DNA of 50,115 nt from an uncultured Prochlorococcus sp. (GTDB taxonomy: Bacteria > Cyanobacteriota > Cyanobacteriia > PCC-6307 > Cyanobiaceae). Position numbers and translations under genes: made by a program. Within the stretch, counting starts at the first letter, position 1. Each line of letters begins with the position of its first letter. Below the pieces are notes generated by a model. That model was not told where the DNA came from, did no database searches, and was given only the letters and a program-made list of their open reading frames with translations. The DNA lies in assembly GCA_902539115.1 (NCBI GenBank), contig CACBHP010000008.1, positions 1 to 50,115 of the forward strand. The letters run 5' to 3'. Of the stretch, positions 1 through 9,631 are shown in pieces.

Positions 1-1312
1 CCAAATGAACAAAGCTGATTCTGAGAGAATGGCTGGGACATTAGAAAAAATGGGATATACCAGAGCAGATAATGAATTAAATGCAGATTTGGTCTTGTAC
101 AATACATGCACAATCAGAGATAATGCAGAGCAAAAAGTTTATAGCTTTCTAGGAAGACAAGCAAAAAGAAAGCACAAAACACCCAGCCTGAAACTTGTTA
201 TAGCAGGTTGCCTTGCTCAGCAAGAGGGACAGTCCTTATTAAGAAGAGTCCCAGAACTTGACCTAGTAATGGGCCCTCAACATGTAAATAACCTTGAGAA
301 TCTTCTAGGGAAAGTTGACTTAGGAAATCAAATTGCTGCCACAGAAGAAACCTTCATTTCTGAAGACATAACTAGTGCTAGAAGAGAAAGCTCTATTTGT
401 GGCTGGGTTAATATCATTTATGGATGTAATGAAAGATGTTCATATTGTGTAGTCCCCTCTGTCAGAGGGAAAGAGCAATCAAGATATCCATATGCGATAA
501 AAAGTGAGATCCAAAAATTAGCTGATGATAATTTTAAAGAAATTACTCTTTTGGGTCAGAACATTGATGCTTATGGTAGAGATCTTCCAGGAACTACAAA
601 AGAGGGGAGAAAAGAAAACACTTTAACCGATCTTTTATATTATATTCACGATGTTAAAGGAATTCGCAGAATAAGATTTGCCACTAGTCATCCAAGATAT
701 TTTTCGAAAAGGTTGATTCAAGCTTGTCATGAACTTGATAAAGTTTGTGAACATTTCCATATTCCCTTCCAAAGTGGAAATGATGAAATTTTAAAGCAAA
801 TGTCCAGAGGATACACTATCAAAAAGTATAAAAATATTATCGAGAATATTAGATCATTAATGCCAGATGCAGCAATCACAGCTGACGCAATAGTTGCTTT
901 CCCAGGAGAAAGCGAACAACAATATCAAGATACATTGAAGCTAATATCAGAAATTGGCTTTGATCAAGTCAACACAGCAGCATACTCTCCAAGACCAAAC
1001 ACTCCAGCAGCAGTTTGGTCGAATCAACTCTCGGAAGAGGTGAAAAAAGCTAGATTGCATGAAATTAATGATTTGGTCGAGAAAACGGCTAGGAGCAGAA
1101 ACCAAAGATATATCAATAATATCGAAAGCGTTTTAATAGAAGGTTTAAATCCAAAAAATTCATCGCAAATTATGGGTAGAACTAGAACAAATAGATTAAC
1201 TTTCGTCGAGATTCCCAAAAACATCAACTTTAATTTTTCATTTGGAGATGAGATAGATGTCAGAATAAATGAAGCAAGACCTTTTTCTTTAACAGGCGAA
1301 CTTTATTTATGA
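1..1312 (+). CDS. miaB: tRNA-2-methylthio-N6-dimethylallyladenosine synthase MiaB (5' partial)
   Basis: Radical-SAM methylthiotransferase that adds a methylthio group to i6A37 of tRNAs reading UNN codons. The reading frame is open to the window edge: base 1 would complete a Cys codon and bases 2-4 encode Gln, fitting the family's GCQMN motif. The ATG at 5 is therefore internal and roughly the first dozen residues lie outside. Visible motifs are NTCTIRDNA and AGCLAQQ (Cys ligands of the second cluster), CNERCSYC (radical-SAM 4Fe-4S motif), and a C-terminal TRAM-like region from about residue 375. The ddl gene starts 11 bases downstream. Family assignment is secure; only the start is missing. 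Confidence 0.96.
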   Translation, partial: QMNKADSERMAGTLEKMGYTRADNELNADLVLYNTCTIRDNAEQKVYSFLGRQAKRKHKTPSLKLVIAGCLAQQEGQSLLRRVPELDLVMGPQHVNNLENLLGKVDLGNQIAATEETFISEDITSARRESSICGWVNIIYGCNERCSYCVVPSVRGKEQSRYPYAIKSEIQKLADDNFKEITLLGQNIDAYGRDLPGTTKEGRKENTLTDLLYYIHDVKGIRRIRFATSHPRYFSKRLIQACHELDKVCEHFHIPFQSGNDEILKQMSRGYTIKKYKNIIENIRSLMPDAAITADAIVAFPGESEQQYQDTLKLISEIGFDQVNTAAYSPRPNTPAAVWSNQLSEEVKKARLHEINDLVEKTARSRNQRYINNIESVLIEGLNPKNSSQIMGRTRTNRLTFVEIPKNINFNFSFGDEIDVRINEARPFSLTGELYL

Positions 1313-1323
1313 TTTTTTTCTAA

Positions 1324-2391
1324 ATGACCGGGGGTAAGAAAAAATGTATAGGGTTAATATTTGGCGGTAATTCCAATGAACATCAAGTATCGATATCTTC
1401 TGCGAAAACAGTTTGTAAAGCATTTAATTCAGAAATAAACAAAGAACGCTTTATAGTTAAAGCCTTTTACATAAACAAATATGGAGATTGGCTTGATAGT
1501 GATAGTTCAGAAAAAATCCTAATTGGTGAAATTGAAAATATTAAAACAAAAAAACAACAATTTTTAAATCAAGGAAAAATTAACTTCCTTGACGGAATTG
1601 AATTTCAAAATGTTGATGTTTGGTTTCCTCTTCTACATGGATTTAATGGTGAGGACGGATCAATTCATGGCTTACTTCGATTTACAAAAAAACCTGTAGT
1701 CGGATGTGGAATTATTGGCTCTGCACTTGGAATGGATAAAATATTGATGAAAACAATTTTCTCAAATCTTAAACTTCCACAAGTTAATTATCTAGTTTTT
1801 CAAAATGCAGATCTCAACGATAAGGAAGTAAAAAATATTGTAATTAAAAAAATTTTAAATAAATTAAATTTTCCTGTTTTTGTTAAACCATCGAACTCTG
1901 GATCATCTCTTGGCATCTCCAAAGTCATAAATGAATCAGAAATTTTACAAGCATTAAAAAAGGCTCGAGAAATAGATCCAAGAATATTAATAGAGGAAGG
2001 TTTAGAGGTAAGGGAGATTGAATGCGGAATAATTGGCAATTCAAAACTCTTAACCTCTGAGATAGGCGAGGTAAATTACAAAAGTGATTGGTATGATTAC
2101 GACACAAAATATCACTCAGATAATAAAATAATTATCCCAGCCGAAATAGATTCTAAAACCACAAAAAAAATTAAAGAAATTGCTATTAAAAGTTGTAGAG
2201 CACTAAATATTTTCGGATTTGCAAGAGTAGATTTCTTTTTAGAAAAATCTTCAAATAAAATATTAATTAATGAAATAAATACAATTCCTGGTTTTACAAA
2301 AAACAGTATGTTTCCAATGCTTTGGGAATCTTCAGGTTTAAAAATTGAACAACTTGTGGCTAAACTGGTAGATATATCTTTAGATTTGTAA
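1324..2391 (+). CDS. ddl: D-alanine--D-alanine ligase
   Basis: ATP-grasp ligase that makes the D-Ala-D-Ala dipeptide for peptidoglycan in the cytoplasm. At 355 residues it has normal length. Motifs seen in order: GLIFGGNSNEHQVS at the N-terminus, GFNGEDGSIHGLL (substrate loop), KPSNSGSSLGISK (ATP-grasp), RVDFF, and INEINTIPGFT with the metal-binding Asn/Glu residues near the C-terminus. It lies between miaB and a small membrane protein and leads into ftsQ-ftsZ, so the block looks like a reduced dcw (division and cell wall) cluster transcribed together. Confidence 0.96.
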   Translation: MTGGKKKCIGLIFGGNSNEHQVSISSAKTVCKAFNSEINKERFIVKAFYINKYGDWLDSDSSEKILIGEIENIKTKKQQFLNQGKINFLDGIEFQNVDVWFPLLHGFNGEDGSIHGLLRFTKKPVVGCGIIGSALGMDKILMKTIFSNLKLPQVNYLVFQNADLNDKEVKNIVIKKILNKLNFPVFVKPSNSGSSLGISKVINESEILQALKKAREIDPRILIEEGLEVREIECGIIGNSKLLTSEIGEVNYKSDWYDYDTKYHSDNKIIIPAEIDSKTTKKIKEIAIKSCRALNIFGFARVDFFLEKSSNKILINEINTIPGFTKNSMFPMLWESSGLKIEQLVAKLVDISLDL

Positions 2392-2401
2392 TTTAAATCA
2401 A

Positions 2402-2812
2402 ATGTTGCATGGACTACTTTGGTTACCATTACTTTTAATCTTCATTTTATTAACTGCACTTGGATGGTTAGAAAGAAGAAGGCAAAATCTTTTTAGAAGT
2501 TGGGCGAGTGATTCTGAACTGTGCAAATTAGATAGTTCAGGTGCAGCGTCCTTAAAAGATGGGGAGTTAAAGTGGAGCGCATTTGAAGCTGGTAAATTTG
2601 AAGAAAAAGATTCTTTTACAATTAAAAAACTTGAATTAGTTGAATTAATGGCACTATCTTCAGGAGAAGCTCCTCTAACAAGTGAATCTCAAGGTAAGTG
2701 CAGGTTGAGATTGGTAGGGGATGGGAAAGAGATGGATGTACCATTTTCAGATGCAGAGCAAGCGAGAGAATGGATGGACCAACTGATGGAAAAAGCTCGA
2801 TGTGATTTGTGA
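2402..2812 (+). CDS. Conserved small membrane-anchored protein upstream of FtsQ
   Basis: Unrecognised 136-residue protein. Residues 4-23 form a hydrophobic helix, followed by a basic stretch (ERRRQN) that would sit on the cytoplasmic side. The rest is soluble and acidic, with no motif I can name. Its stop codon overlaps the GTG start of ftsQ (GTGA at 2809-2812), so the two are probably translationally coupled. The position between ddl and ftsQ suggests a role in envelope growth or division. That is inference from neighbours only. Confidence 0.8.
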   Translation: MLHGLLWLPLLLIFILLTALGWLERRRQNLFRSWASDSELCKLDSSGAASLKDGELKWSAFEAGKFEEKDSFTIKKLELVELMALSSGEAPLTSESQGKCRLRLVGDGKEMDVPFSDAEQAREWMDQLMEKARCDL

Positions 2813-3534
2813 AAAAACAAAAGGGAATTAAAAATAGAAGCTTTTTTCTTCTAATCTCATTTTTATTTTTAACAAGCTTATTAAGCATAAAAACTCTCAA
2901 AAAAGTTGAAACTCAGGATATTAGAATTTCTGGTAGTGAATTATTTTCGCAGAATGATGTGGTAAAAAATTCATCTTTAAATTTTCCGATCCGATTAATT
3001 TTTGTTGAAACTAATTTGTTAGAAAAAGAGTTAAAACAAAATTTATCTCTCAAGAATGTTTCGGTAAACAGAGAATTATTTCCTTTTGGTTTGAAAGTTC
3101 ATATTAATTCAAGAATTCCAATAGCTTTCGGCGAGAGAATATTAAAAGGCGAAAAAATATTAGGCTTCATTGATAAAAATGGATTTTTTATCAATAAACA
3201 AAATGTGGATGAAAAAAATTTGAATAAACTAACCATACAAGTTTTTGGATGGAAAGAAAAATTTAAAAATATACTATCTGAAATTTTTATCGCTGTAGAT
3301 AATTATGAATTAGAGATCGTTAAAATAACTTTTTCGTCCGATGGGTTTCTTACTGTTGAAGAAAAAGATTTAAAAACAATACTCTTAGGATTTAAGCCAA
3401 ATTTAATCAACTATCAATTACAAAAAATCAATAACCTTAAAAATGAATTTAAAAAAAATAGCTTTTCAAAAAAAATATATAATATTGATCTGACTAATCC
3501 AGATAAACCAAAAATAAAAGTGTTCAAACCCTAA
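2809..3534 (+). CDS. ftsQ: Cell division protein FtsQ (POTRA-domain)
   Basis: Bitopic division protein that links early and late divisome proteins in other bacteria. Seen: a GTG start overlapping the previous stop by four bases, a basic N-terminus, one transmembrane helix at about residues 11-28, then a POTRA-like region (about 32-100) beginning with a conserved IRISGSELFSQNDV-type segment. At 241 residues it is typical of cyanobacterial FtsQ, which diverges strongly from the E. coli protein. Gene order ddl-unknown-ftsQ-ftsZ supports the call. ftsZ begins 178 bases downstream, a gap large enough for its own promoter. Confidence 0.87.
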   Translation: MKKQKGIKNRSFFLLISFLFLTSLLSIKTLKKVETQDIRISGSELFSQNDVVKNSSLNFPIRLIFVETNLLEKELKQNLSLKNVSVNRELFPFGLKVHINSRIPIAFGERILKGEKILGFIDKNGFFINKQNVDEKNLNKLTIQVFGWKEKFKNILSEIFIAVDNYELEIVKITFSSDGFLTVEEKDLKTILLGFKPNLINYQLQKINNLKNEFKKNSFSKKIYNIDLTNPDKPKIKVFKP

Positions 3535-3687
3535 TATTTGAAAAAAGATTTTGAGTAATTTTTTATTATTATTGTAGTGTTGATAAGGGTTTTGCATTCA
3601 AACAAAATATTTTATAAATAAATATTTTTAGGATTTTCCTCAACAAATTCCTACAGATGCGCTCAGTAAGTTCATAATGCACCCAAT

Positions 3688-3699
3688 ACTAGTACTAGT
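3688..3699. repeat. 12-bp palindrome in ftsZ leader
   Basis: ACTAGTACTAGT is its own reverse complement and consists of two tandem ACTAGT units. It ends 13 bases before the ftsZ ATG at 3713, inside the 178-base gap after ftsQ. It could be an operator, a small 5'-UTR hairpin or chance. The gap also holds an AT-rich inverted stretch around 3604-3632, but no clear promoter I would defend. Confidence 0.4.
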
Positions 3700-3712
3700 T
3701 TCCTATTAAGAG

Positions 3713-4828
3713 ATGAGCTTCGGTAACAATCCAAACTTTGATCAATCAAGAGAAATCTTTCCAAGCCAAAACGCCAAAATAGAAGTTATTGGTGTAGGTG
3801 GTGGTGGCAGTAATGCAGTCAATAGAATGATAAATAGTGATTTAGAAGGTGTTTCATTTAGAGTCCTCAATACCGATGCACAAGCCCTACTACAATCTTC
3901 TGCAGAGAGTAGGGTTCAACTTGGACAAAATCTCACTAGAGGTTTAGGTGCAGGTGGGAATCCAAGTATTGGCCAAAAAGCAGCCGAAGAATCCAAAGAA
4001 GAGCTTCAACAAGCTTTAGAGGGTTCGGATCTAGTTTTTATAGCCGCTGGTATGGGTGGAGGAACTGGTACAGGTGCCGCTCCTGTTGTTGCAGAAGTAG
4101 CCAAACAAAGTGGGGCTCTAACAGTAGGTATAGTAACCAAACCATTTTCTTTTGAAGGGAAAAGAAGAATGCGTCAAGCAGAGGAGGGGATCGCAAGACT
4201 AGCTGAAAACGTTGATACTCTCATTGTTATTCCTAATGACCGATTAAAAGACGTTATAGCAGGAGCTCCCCTCCAAGAAGCATTTAGGAATGCTGATGAT
4301 GTTCTAAGGATGGGCGTCAAAGGAATTAGTGACATAATCACTTGTCCAGGATTAGTTAATGTTGATTTTGCAGACGTAAGATCAGTTATGACGGAAGCTG
4401 GCACTGCTCTTCTCGGAATAGGTATAGGTTCAGGAAGATCGAGAGCTATAGAAGCAGCACAAGCAGCAATGAATAGTCCTTTATTAGAGGCAGCTAGAAT
4501 AGATGGAGCTAAAGGCTGCGTTATTAACATTACTGGCGGCAAAGACATGACTTTAGAAGACATGACCTCCGCATCTGAAATTATTTATGATGTTGTTGAT
4601 CAAGAAGCAAATATTATTGTTGGTGCAGTGGTCGATGAGGCAATGGAAGGGGAGATACAAGTTACTGTTATTGCCACAGGATTTGAAACAACCCAACCAT
4701 TAAACCAGCAAAGAATTAAAAACAGATTATCTAATCAACCCATATATAACTATTCCGACAATAAAGAATCAGGAGCAAATATTCCTGAGTTTTTGAGATT
4801 AAGGCAAAATAAAAAAGATATAGGTTAA
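3713..4828 (+). CDS. ftsZ: Cell division GTPase FtsZ
   Basis: Tubulin homologue that polymerises into the Z ring at midcell. Seen: [13 protein letters not shown] nucleotide-binding loop near residue 27, the tubulin signature [10 protein letters not shown] at about residues 115-124, and NTDAQAL. The C-terminus reads IPEFLRLRQ, the conserved tail peptide that binds partner proteins in the family. Length 371 residues with a short, non-repetitive linker before the tail. The ATG at 3713 gives the short N-terminal arm ([10 protein letters not shown]) seen in picocyanobacteria. The SRP RNA gene lies just downstream on the other strand. Confidence 0.98.
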   Translation: MSFGNNPNFDQSREIFPSQNAKIEVIGVGGGGSNAVNRMINSDLEGVSFRVLNTDAQALLQSSAESRVQLGQNLTRGLGAGGNPSIGQKAAEESKEELQQALEGSDLVFIAAGMGGGTGTGAAPVVAEVAKQSGALTVGIVTKPFSFEGKRRMRQAEEGIARLAENVDTLIVIPNDRLKDVIAGAPLQEAFRNADDVLRMGVKGISDIITCPGLVNVDFADVRSVMTEAGTALLGIGIGSGRSRAIEAAQAAMNSPLLEAARIDGAKGCVINITGGKDMTLEDMTSASEIIYDVVDQEANIIVGAVVDEAMEGEIQVTVIATGFETTQPLNQQRIKNRLSNQPIYNYSDNKESGANIPEFLRLRQNKKDIG

Positions 4829-4841
4829 AAGGTAAAATAGA

Positions 4842-4939
4842 GTGACTCGGTTATCTCGCCTGCCTCAAGCATCCCTTGTGGCTGCTACCTTCCGGTCCTG
4901 ACCAGGTTTAGGCGTTAAAACCGCGAAAGGCCGAGTCAG
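4842..4939 (-). ncRNA. ffs: Signal recognition particle 4.5S-type RNA
   Basis: On the minus strand the segment folds as one long hairpin. TGACTCGG near one end (4931-4938 on the plus strand reads CCGAGTCA) pairs with CCGAGTCA from 4843-4850. The apical part contains GGTCAGGACCGGAAGGTAGC, the universally conserved SRP domain IV sequence that binds Ffh. About 98 bases is the usual size for the short bacterial form. Exact ends are estimated from the terminal helix. Confidence 0.93.
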
Positions 4940-4943
4940 GATC

Positions 4944-4949
4944 ATATTA
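4944..4949 (-). promoter_or_regulatory. Likely -10 box of the SRP RNA gene
   Basis: The minus strand reads TAATAT here, about six bases upstream of the predicted RNA 5' end. That matches the position and sequence of a sigma-70-type -10 element. No convincing -35 hexamer is seen, which is common in Prochlorococcus. Confidence 0.4.
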
Positions 4950-4984
4950 GCAATTCTTGATTAAAAAAGATACATAAATCTATT

Positions 4985-5758
4985 ATGTTACCTTCAGACC
5001 TAGTAAATTATAAAAAAAATTCTCGCAAAATCATTGCACTTACTGCATGGGACTCCATATCAGGATCTATTGCAGAGCAAGCAAATGTTGATCTCGTACT
5101 AGTAGGAGATTCATTAGCAATGGTATGCCTAGGATACAAATCGACATTGCCTTTAACTTTAGAAAACATAATTTACCATACTAATGCCGTTTCAAGAGGA
5201 TTTAAGAAGAAAATTGAGGAACAACCTTTAGTTGTTTCAGATATGCCTTTTCTTACTTACCAATGCGGTGAGGATAAAGCTGTTGAGTATGCAGGCAAAA
5301 TCATTCAAAGCACTTATGCAAAAGCTGTAAAAATAGAAGGAGCTGAACCAGAAATACAAAAAGTTATTTCTAGATTAATAAGAATGGGAATCCCTGTTAT
5401 GGGTCACATAGGTCTTACACCACAAAGCTATTTAAATATTGGATTAAAAAAACAAGGAGAAAGCTTGGCAAGCCAAGAGAAAATCAAAAAAGAGGCTTCA
5501 ATTCTTGAAGAATTAGGATGTTTTTCAATAGTTCTTGAACATATTCCTGATTTCCTTGCTAATGAAATAAAAAATTACTTAACAATTCCTACAATAGGTA
5601 TTGGTGCAGGTAATGCTTGCGATGGGCAAGTAAGAGTTACTGCAGATTTGTTAGGCCTCAATGATGATCAACCACCATTTTGCCAACCAATTATCCAAGG
5701 AAAGAAATTATTTAAGGATAAATTAAAAGAATGGGTAGACTCTGAGAGACTTAATTAA
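4985..5758 (+). CDS. panB: 3-methyl-2-oxobutanoate hydroxymethyltransferase (ketopantoate synthase)
   Basis: First committed step of pantothenate/CoA synthesis: transfers a hydroxymethyl group from methylene-tetrahydrofolate to 2-oxoisovalerate. Seen: LVLVGDSLAMVCLGY (metal-binding Asp), DMPFLTYQ, KIEGAE, GHIGLTPQ, LEHIP with the catalytic Glu, and TIGIGAGNACDGQV. At 257 residues it is near the family norm. The 3' end overlaps the convergent hemW gene by eight bases. Its 2-oxoisovalerate substrate comes from the valine pathway, which includes ilvC at 9632. Confidence 0.97.
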   Translation: MLPSDLVNYKKNSRKIIALTAWDSISGSIAEQANVDLVLVGDSLAMVCLGYKSTLPLTLENIIYHTNAVSRGFKKKIEEQPLVVSDMPFLTYQCGEDKAVEYAGKIIQSTYAKAVKIEGAEPEIQKVISRLIRMGIPVMGHIGLTPQSYLNIGLKKQGESLASQEKIKKEASILEELGCFSIVLEHIPDFLANEIKNYLTIPTIGIGAGNACDGQVRVTADLLGLNDDQPPFCQPIIQGKKLFKDKLKEWVDSERLN

Positions 5759-6974
5759 TATCATCCCACCACTTAAACATAGAAACAAGAACTTGATTGC
5801 TTAGTTCCATTCCATTAGGCTCGCTTAAAAAGAATCTGTTCCCCTTCCTTACTAATAGCCCACTTTCAATAAATCTTTCCCATTCTTCAAGCAATTTACT
5901 GAAGTTTCTTTCAAATTTTTTGTTTTCCCAGTTTTGTTCTTCAAATACTTCTTGGAGATCTACACCCTCTTTGAGTCTTAATCCCAACATTATTTTCTCA
6001 TCAAGTTCTTTATAAACAAACTCCTTATTAGTTAGGGATGAATCTAAATTAAATTCGTATTGTCTAATTACCCATTCTTTATATTCTTTGCTAACTCTTG
6101 GTCTAGTTAACTTTTCCCCCCAAGGGGAACTAGTGGAGCCCTGACCAAAACTCCACCAGCCTAAACCACTCCAATAAACTCTATTGTGTCTCGATTGATG
6201 TCCCGGAAGGCAATAGTTTGAGATTTCATATCTTGAATACCCTGAGTTTTTTAAAATTAAATGGGTTGATTCACTATTTCTAAAAGATTCTTCATCACTT
6301 GGGAGTTTTAATTTTCCTAAATTAACTAATTTTTTAAAAACGGTGCCATTTTCAATATTTAAATCGTAAATAGATAAATGCGGTGGTGAAAATGTTATTG
6401 CTTTTTTTAGATCATCTTGCCATTCTTTAAATCCACTAAGTGGCAAGTTTTGAATTAAATCTAAACTCCAGCTTTTTATTAATCCAGAATCATATTCTCT
6501 CTTCAACCATAAACAAGATTTTTCTGCATCTTCTTTCAAATGACGCCTTCCCGACTTTTGAAGTATCTTATTATTAAAACTTTGTACTCCAAGACTAAAT
6601 CTATTTATCCCAGCATTTATAAATCCAAAAAGATCATCTTGAGTAAAACTAGCTGGATCAACCTCCATTGTGATTTCAGCACCATAGTCAATTCCATAAT
6701 TTTCTTTAAAGAGGTCAATTAATTCTTTGATTTGGGTTGGATCTAATATTGATGGTGTACCACCCCCTACATAAATTGTCGATAGAGGTGATTTATGCTT
6801 AATTGACAATATTTCTCTAGATAAAAATTGCAAATACTCTTGAACAGTTTTGCTTCCATAACCTTTTAAAGTTTCAACTTTGTTTCCTAATGGAATAACT
6901 GCAAAATCACAGTAAAAACATCTTCTGTGGCAAAAAGGAATGTGCACATAAGCACTTCTTGGAAACTTATTCAT
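5751..6974 (-). CDS. hemW: Radical-SAM heme chaperone HemW-like protein
   Basis: Radical-SAM protein of the HemN/HemW family. The cluster motif is CHRRCFYCDF (about residues 14-23), that is CxxxCxYCxF. It lacks the extra Cys of true oxygen-independent coproporphyrinogen oxidase HemN, so the heme-insertion chaperone HemW is the better name. Other motifs: VGGGTPS, the VDP region, and FSLGVQSF. At 407 residues it is normal for the family. The ATG start leaves only a short arm before the conserved YVHIPFC. The gene is convergent with panB and divergent from the PIN-TRAM gene. Confidence 0.9.
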   Translation of the reverse strand: MNKFPRSAYVHIPFCHRRCFYCDFAVIPLGNKVETLKGYGSKTVQEYLQFLSREILSIKHKSPLSTIYVGGGTPSILDPTQIKELIDLFKENYGIDYGAEITMEVDPASFTQDDLFGFINAGINRFSLGVQSFNNKILQKSGRRHLKEDAEKSCLWLKREYDSGLIKSWSLDLIQNLPLSGFKEWQDDLKKAITFSPPHLSIYDLNIENGTVFKKLVNLGKLKLPSDEESFRNSESTHLILKNSGYSRYEISNYCLPGHQSRHNRVYWSGLGWWSFGQGSTSSPWGEKLTRPRVSKEYKEWVIRQYEFNLDSSLTNKEFVYKELDEKIMLGLRLKEGVDLQEVFEEQNWENKKFERNFSKLLEEWERFIESGLLVRKGNRFFLSEPNGMELSNQVLVSMFKWWDDIN

Positions 6975-7071
6975 AATCTAATTTCATTTTTAAGCTCCAA
7001 AAAAAGTATTAAGGATCGAAAAAAATAAAATCCTTATTTACTCAATTAATAAATCCTAGTAGATTATATAT

Positions 7072-8181
7072 ATGACAGATATCTTAGTATTAATTTTATT
7101 TGTATTGTCTGGGGCTGCTTCTGGATGGCTTGGTGTTGATTTATTGCCTGTAGACATACTCAAACAAGTATCTAATGTGGAGGGTTTTAGAATTGTTTTA
7201 GCAATAATTGGTTTTTTTGTAGGATTAGCAGCTGGTTTTGTATTTCTTCAACTTAGAAAAACGTTTCTTGATCAAATAAGAACAATGCCAACGGACTTAC
7301 TAATAAGTAGGTCTGTTGGATTAATTTTAGGATTACTTGTTGCGAATCTCCTACTTGCTCCAATACTATTAATTCCCTTCCCTAGAGAGGTTTTTTTCGC
7401 AAAACCTTTAGCAGCCATATTAAGCAATATTTTCTTTGGTGTGCTTGGTTATAAGTTGGCAGATACCCATGGAAGGACATTATTGAGATTATTCAATCCA
7501 AATAATACTGATGCATATCTAGTCAATGAAGGAATCCTCCCTGCTGCAAGTCCAAAAATACTAGATACTAGCGTAATTATTGATGGAAGAATCAATGGCC
7601 TATTAAGTTGCGGCTTATTGGAAGGGCAATTAATTGTTGCGCAAAGTGTAATTGATGAATTACAAACTTTAGCTGACTCAAGTAGTAATGAAAAAAGGTC
7701 GAAAGGCAGAAGAGGTCTCAAGTTATTAAAAGAATTAAGAGATTTATATGGGAGAAGACTTGTAATAAACCCAACAAAGTATGAAGGTAATGGGGTAGAT
7801 GAAAAACTCTTGAAAATTACTGAGGATATGACAGGAACTTTAATTACGGCTGATTATAATCTTTCTCAGATTGCTGAAGTTAAAGAATTAAAAGTTATGA
7901 ATTTAAGTGATTTGGTTATAGCCTTAAGGCCAGAAGTACAACCAGGAGAATCACTTAATATAAAAATCGTGAGAGAAGGCAAAGAAAAAATGCAAGGTAT
8001 TGGATATTTAGATGACGGCACAATGGTTGTTATTGATGAGGCAAAGAATTTTGTGGGAAGCAGATTAGATATTGTCATCACAGGAGCATTACAAACTCCC
8101 ACTGGAAGAATGGTCTTTGGAAAACTAATAAATAATCCTGAGTCAAACAAATCTTTTAAATCACCAGCGACACAGGGCTAA
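7072..8181 (+). CDS. PIN-TRAM domain membrane protein (YacL-like)
   Basis: The N-terminal part has about four membrane helices (residues ~1-20, 38-62, 80-105, 110-125). A PIN nuclease-like domain follows, starting at ILDTSVIIDGRI (~165) with acidic residues also in ELQTLADS and TADYNLS. A C-terminal TRAM RNA-binding domain spans about 285-350 (GESLNIKIVREGKEK). This architecture matches the YacL family of putative membrane-tethered RNases, whose function is not settled. Length 369 is typical. The neighbours clpR and clpP3 follow after 31 bases, so co-transcription is possible. Confidence 0.88.
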   Translation: MTDILVLILFVLSGAASGWLGVDLLPVDILKQVSNVEGFRIVLAIIGFFVGLAAGFVFLQLRKTFLDQIRTMPTDLLISRSVGLILGLLVANLLLAPILLIPFPREVFFAKPLAAILSNIFFGVLGYKLADTHGRTLLRLFNPNNTDAYLVNEGILPAASPKILDTSVIIDGRINGLLSCGLLEGQLIVAQSVIDELQTLADSSSNEKRSKGRRGLKLLKELRDLYGRRLVINPTKYEGNGVDEKLLKITEDMTGTLITADYNLSQIAEVKELKVMNLSDLVIALRPEVQPGESLNIKIVREGKEKMQGIGYLDDGTMVVIDEAKNFVGSRLDIVITGALQTPTGRMVFGKLINNPESNKSFKSPATQG

Positions 8182-8212
8182 ATCTAGCTAGAATCAGTAC
8201 AATCTTAATTTT

Positions 8213-8884
8213 GTGATACAAATGACTGTATCTGCTCCTTATTACGGCGAAAACACCGTTATGAGGACCCCGCCCCCTGATCTCCCCTCTCTTTTACTAA
8301 AAGAGCGAATTGTTTATCTTGGTTTACCATTATTTTCAGATGATGATGCGAAAAGACAACTAGGAATGGATGTTACTGAGCTAATCATTGCTCAACTTCT
8401 TTATTTAGAGTTTGAGGATCCAGAAAAACCAATCTATTTCTATATCAATTCAACTGGGACAAGTTGGTACACTGGCGACGCAGTTGGTTTTGAAACAGAA
8501 GCTTTCGCTATCTGCGATACAATAAGCTACATTAAGCCTCCAGTACACACGATATGTATCGGACAGGCAATGGGTACTGCTGCAGTTATTCTTTCATCTG
8601 GCACAAAGGGGCATAGAGCCGCTCTTCCTCATGCTTCTATTGTTTTGCATCAACCTATAAGCGGAGCAAGAGGCCAAGCAACCGATATCCAAATAAGAGC
8701 TGAGGAAGTTTTGAAAAATAAAAAATCAATGTTGGAGATTTTATCTCGTAATACTGGAAAGACTATCGAAGAACTCTCTAAAGACTCTGATAGGATGAGT
8801 TATCTCAACCCCCAAGAAGCCCTAGATTATGGTGTTATCGATAGAATACTCACAAGTCAAAAAGATCTCCTAAATAAAATTTAA
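8213..8884 (+). CDS. clpR: ClpR: ClpP-like subunit lacking catalytic serine
   Basis: ClpP-family subunit, 223 residues. Where active ClpP has GLAASMGAF this protein reads GQAMGTAAV, so the nucleophilic Ser is replaced by Gly. The SPGG loop is also altered to STGTSWYTG. The His of the triad persists in LHQP. In cyanobacteria ClpR forms a mixed ring with active ClpP3, which works with ClpC and the adaptor ClpS. The clpP3 gene starts 24 bases downstream, fitting the known clpR-clpP3 operon. The start codon could be GTG at 8213 or ATG at 8222. Confidence 0.93.
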   Translation: MIQMTVSAPYYGENTVMRTPPPDLPSLLLKERIVYLGLPLFSDDDAKRQLGMDVTELIIAQLLYLEFEDPEKPIYFYINSTGTSWYTGDAVGFETEAFAICDTISYIKPPVHTICIGQAMGTAAVILSSGTKGHRAALPHASIVLHQPISGARGQATDIQIRAEEVLKNKKSMLEILSRNTGKTIEELSKDSDRMSYLNPQEALDYGVIDRILTSQKDLLNKI

Positions 8885-8908
8885 CCTTCACAAAACTATT
8901 TTAAAATC

Positions 8909-9520
8909 ATGCCAATAGGAACTCCAAGCGTGCCTTACAGACTTCCAGGAAGTCAATATGAAAGATGGGTCGACATATACACAAGACTAGGTGTTGAGAG
9001 AATTCTTTTTCTTGGACAAGAAGTAAATGATGGTATTGCAAACAGCCTTGTTGCACAAATGCTTTATTTAGATTCTGATGATAATTCCAAACCTATTTAT
9101 CTGTATATAAATAGCCCAGGAGGATCAGTAACTGCTGGCTTGGCTATATATGACACTATCAAATACGTAAAAAGTGATGTAGTAACAATCTGCGTAGGCC
9201 TCGCAGCCTCAATGGGAGCGTTCCTATTGGCCGCTGGCACAAAAGGTAAAAGAGTTGCTTTGCCTCATAGCAGAATAATGATTCATCAACCTTTAGGAGG
9301 AACTTCTCAACGTCAAGCAAGTGATATTGAAATAGAAGCTAAGGAAATTTTAAGAATTAAAGATATGTTAAATATGTCTATGGCAGACATGACAGGCCAA
9401 TCATTTGAGAAAATTGAAAAGGATACTGATAGAGATTATTTTCTAAGTGCGGAAGAAGCAAAAAACTATGGCTTAATTGATAGAGTAATTACACATCCAA
9501 GCGAAGCAAACCAATCTTAA
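8909..9520 (+). CDS. clpP3: ATP-dependent Clp protease proteolytic subunit ClpP3
   Basis: Serine protease subunit of the Clp complex, 203 residues. Catalytic Ser lies in GLAASMGAF, His in MIHQPLGG, and Asp in the [11 protein letters not shown] segment; the substrate loop [10 protein letters not shown] is intact. It lies directly after clpR, so the pair should assemble into the essential ClpP3/R core known from Synechococcus. The 111 bases that follow are very AT-rich. They contain only weak AT hairpins and no convincing terminator. Confidence 0.95.
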   Translation: MPIGTPSVPYRLPGSQYERWVDIYTRLGVERILFLGQEVNDGIANSLVAQMLYLDSDDNSKPIYLYINSPGGSVTAGLAIYDTIKYVKSDVVTICVGLAASMGAFLLAAGTKGKRVALPHSRIMIHQPLGGTSQRQASDIEIEAKEILRIKDMLNMSMADMTGQSFEKIEKDTDRDYFLSAEEAKNYGLIDRVITHPSEANQS

Positions 9521-9631
9521 ATTTTCTAAATAAATATTTTAATTTTAATTTTTTAAATTAATAATTTTTTGGTTTATTTATACCTTTAATGTCTAAAATA
9601 TTAATTATCAAATGCAAAGAAGCTACAACTA

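Noticed and set aside
4174-4563. Minus-strand frame of 129 codons inside ftsZ
   Set aside because: It lies wholly within the conserved ftsZ gene, has no recognisable domain, and mirrors its codon periodicity.
9521-9631. AT-rich hairpins after clpP3 as a terminator
   Set aside because: Stems are A-T only with poor loops; such patterns occur by chance in this composition.
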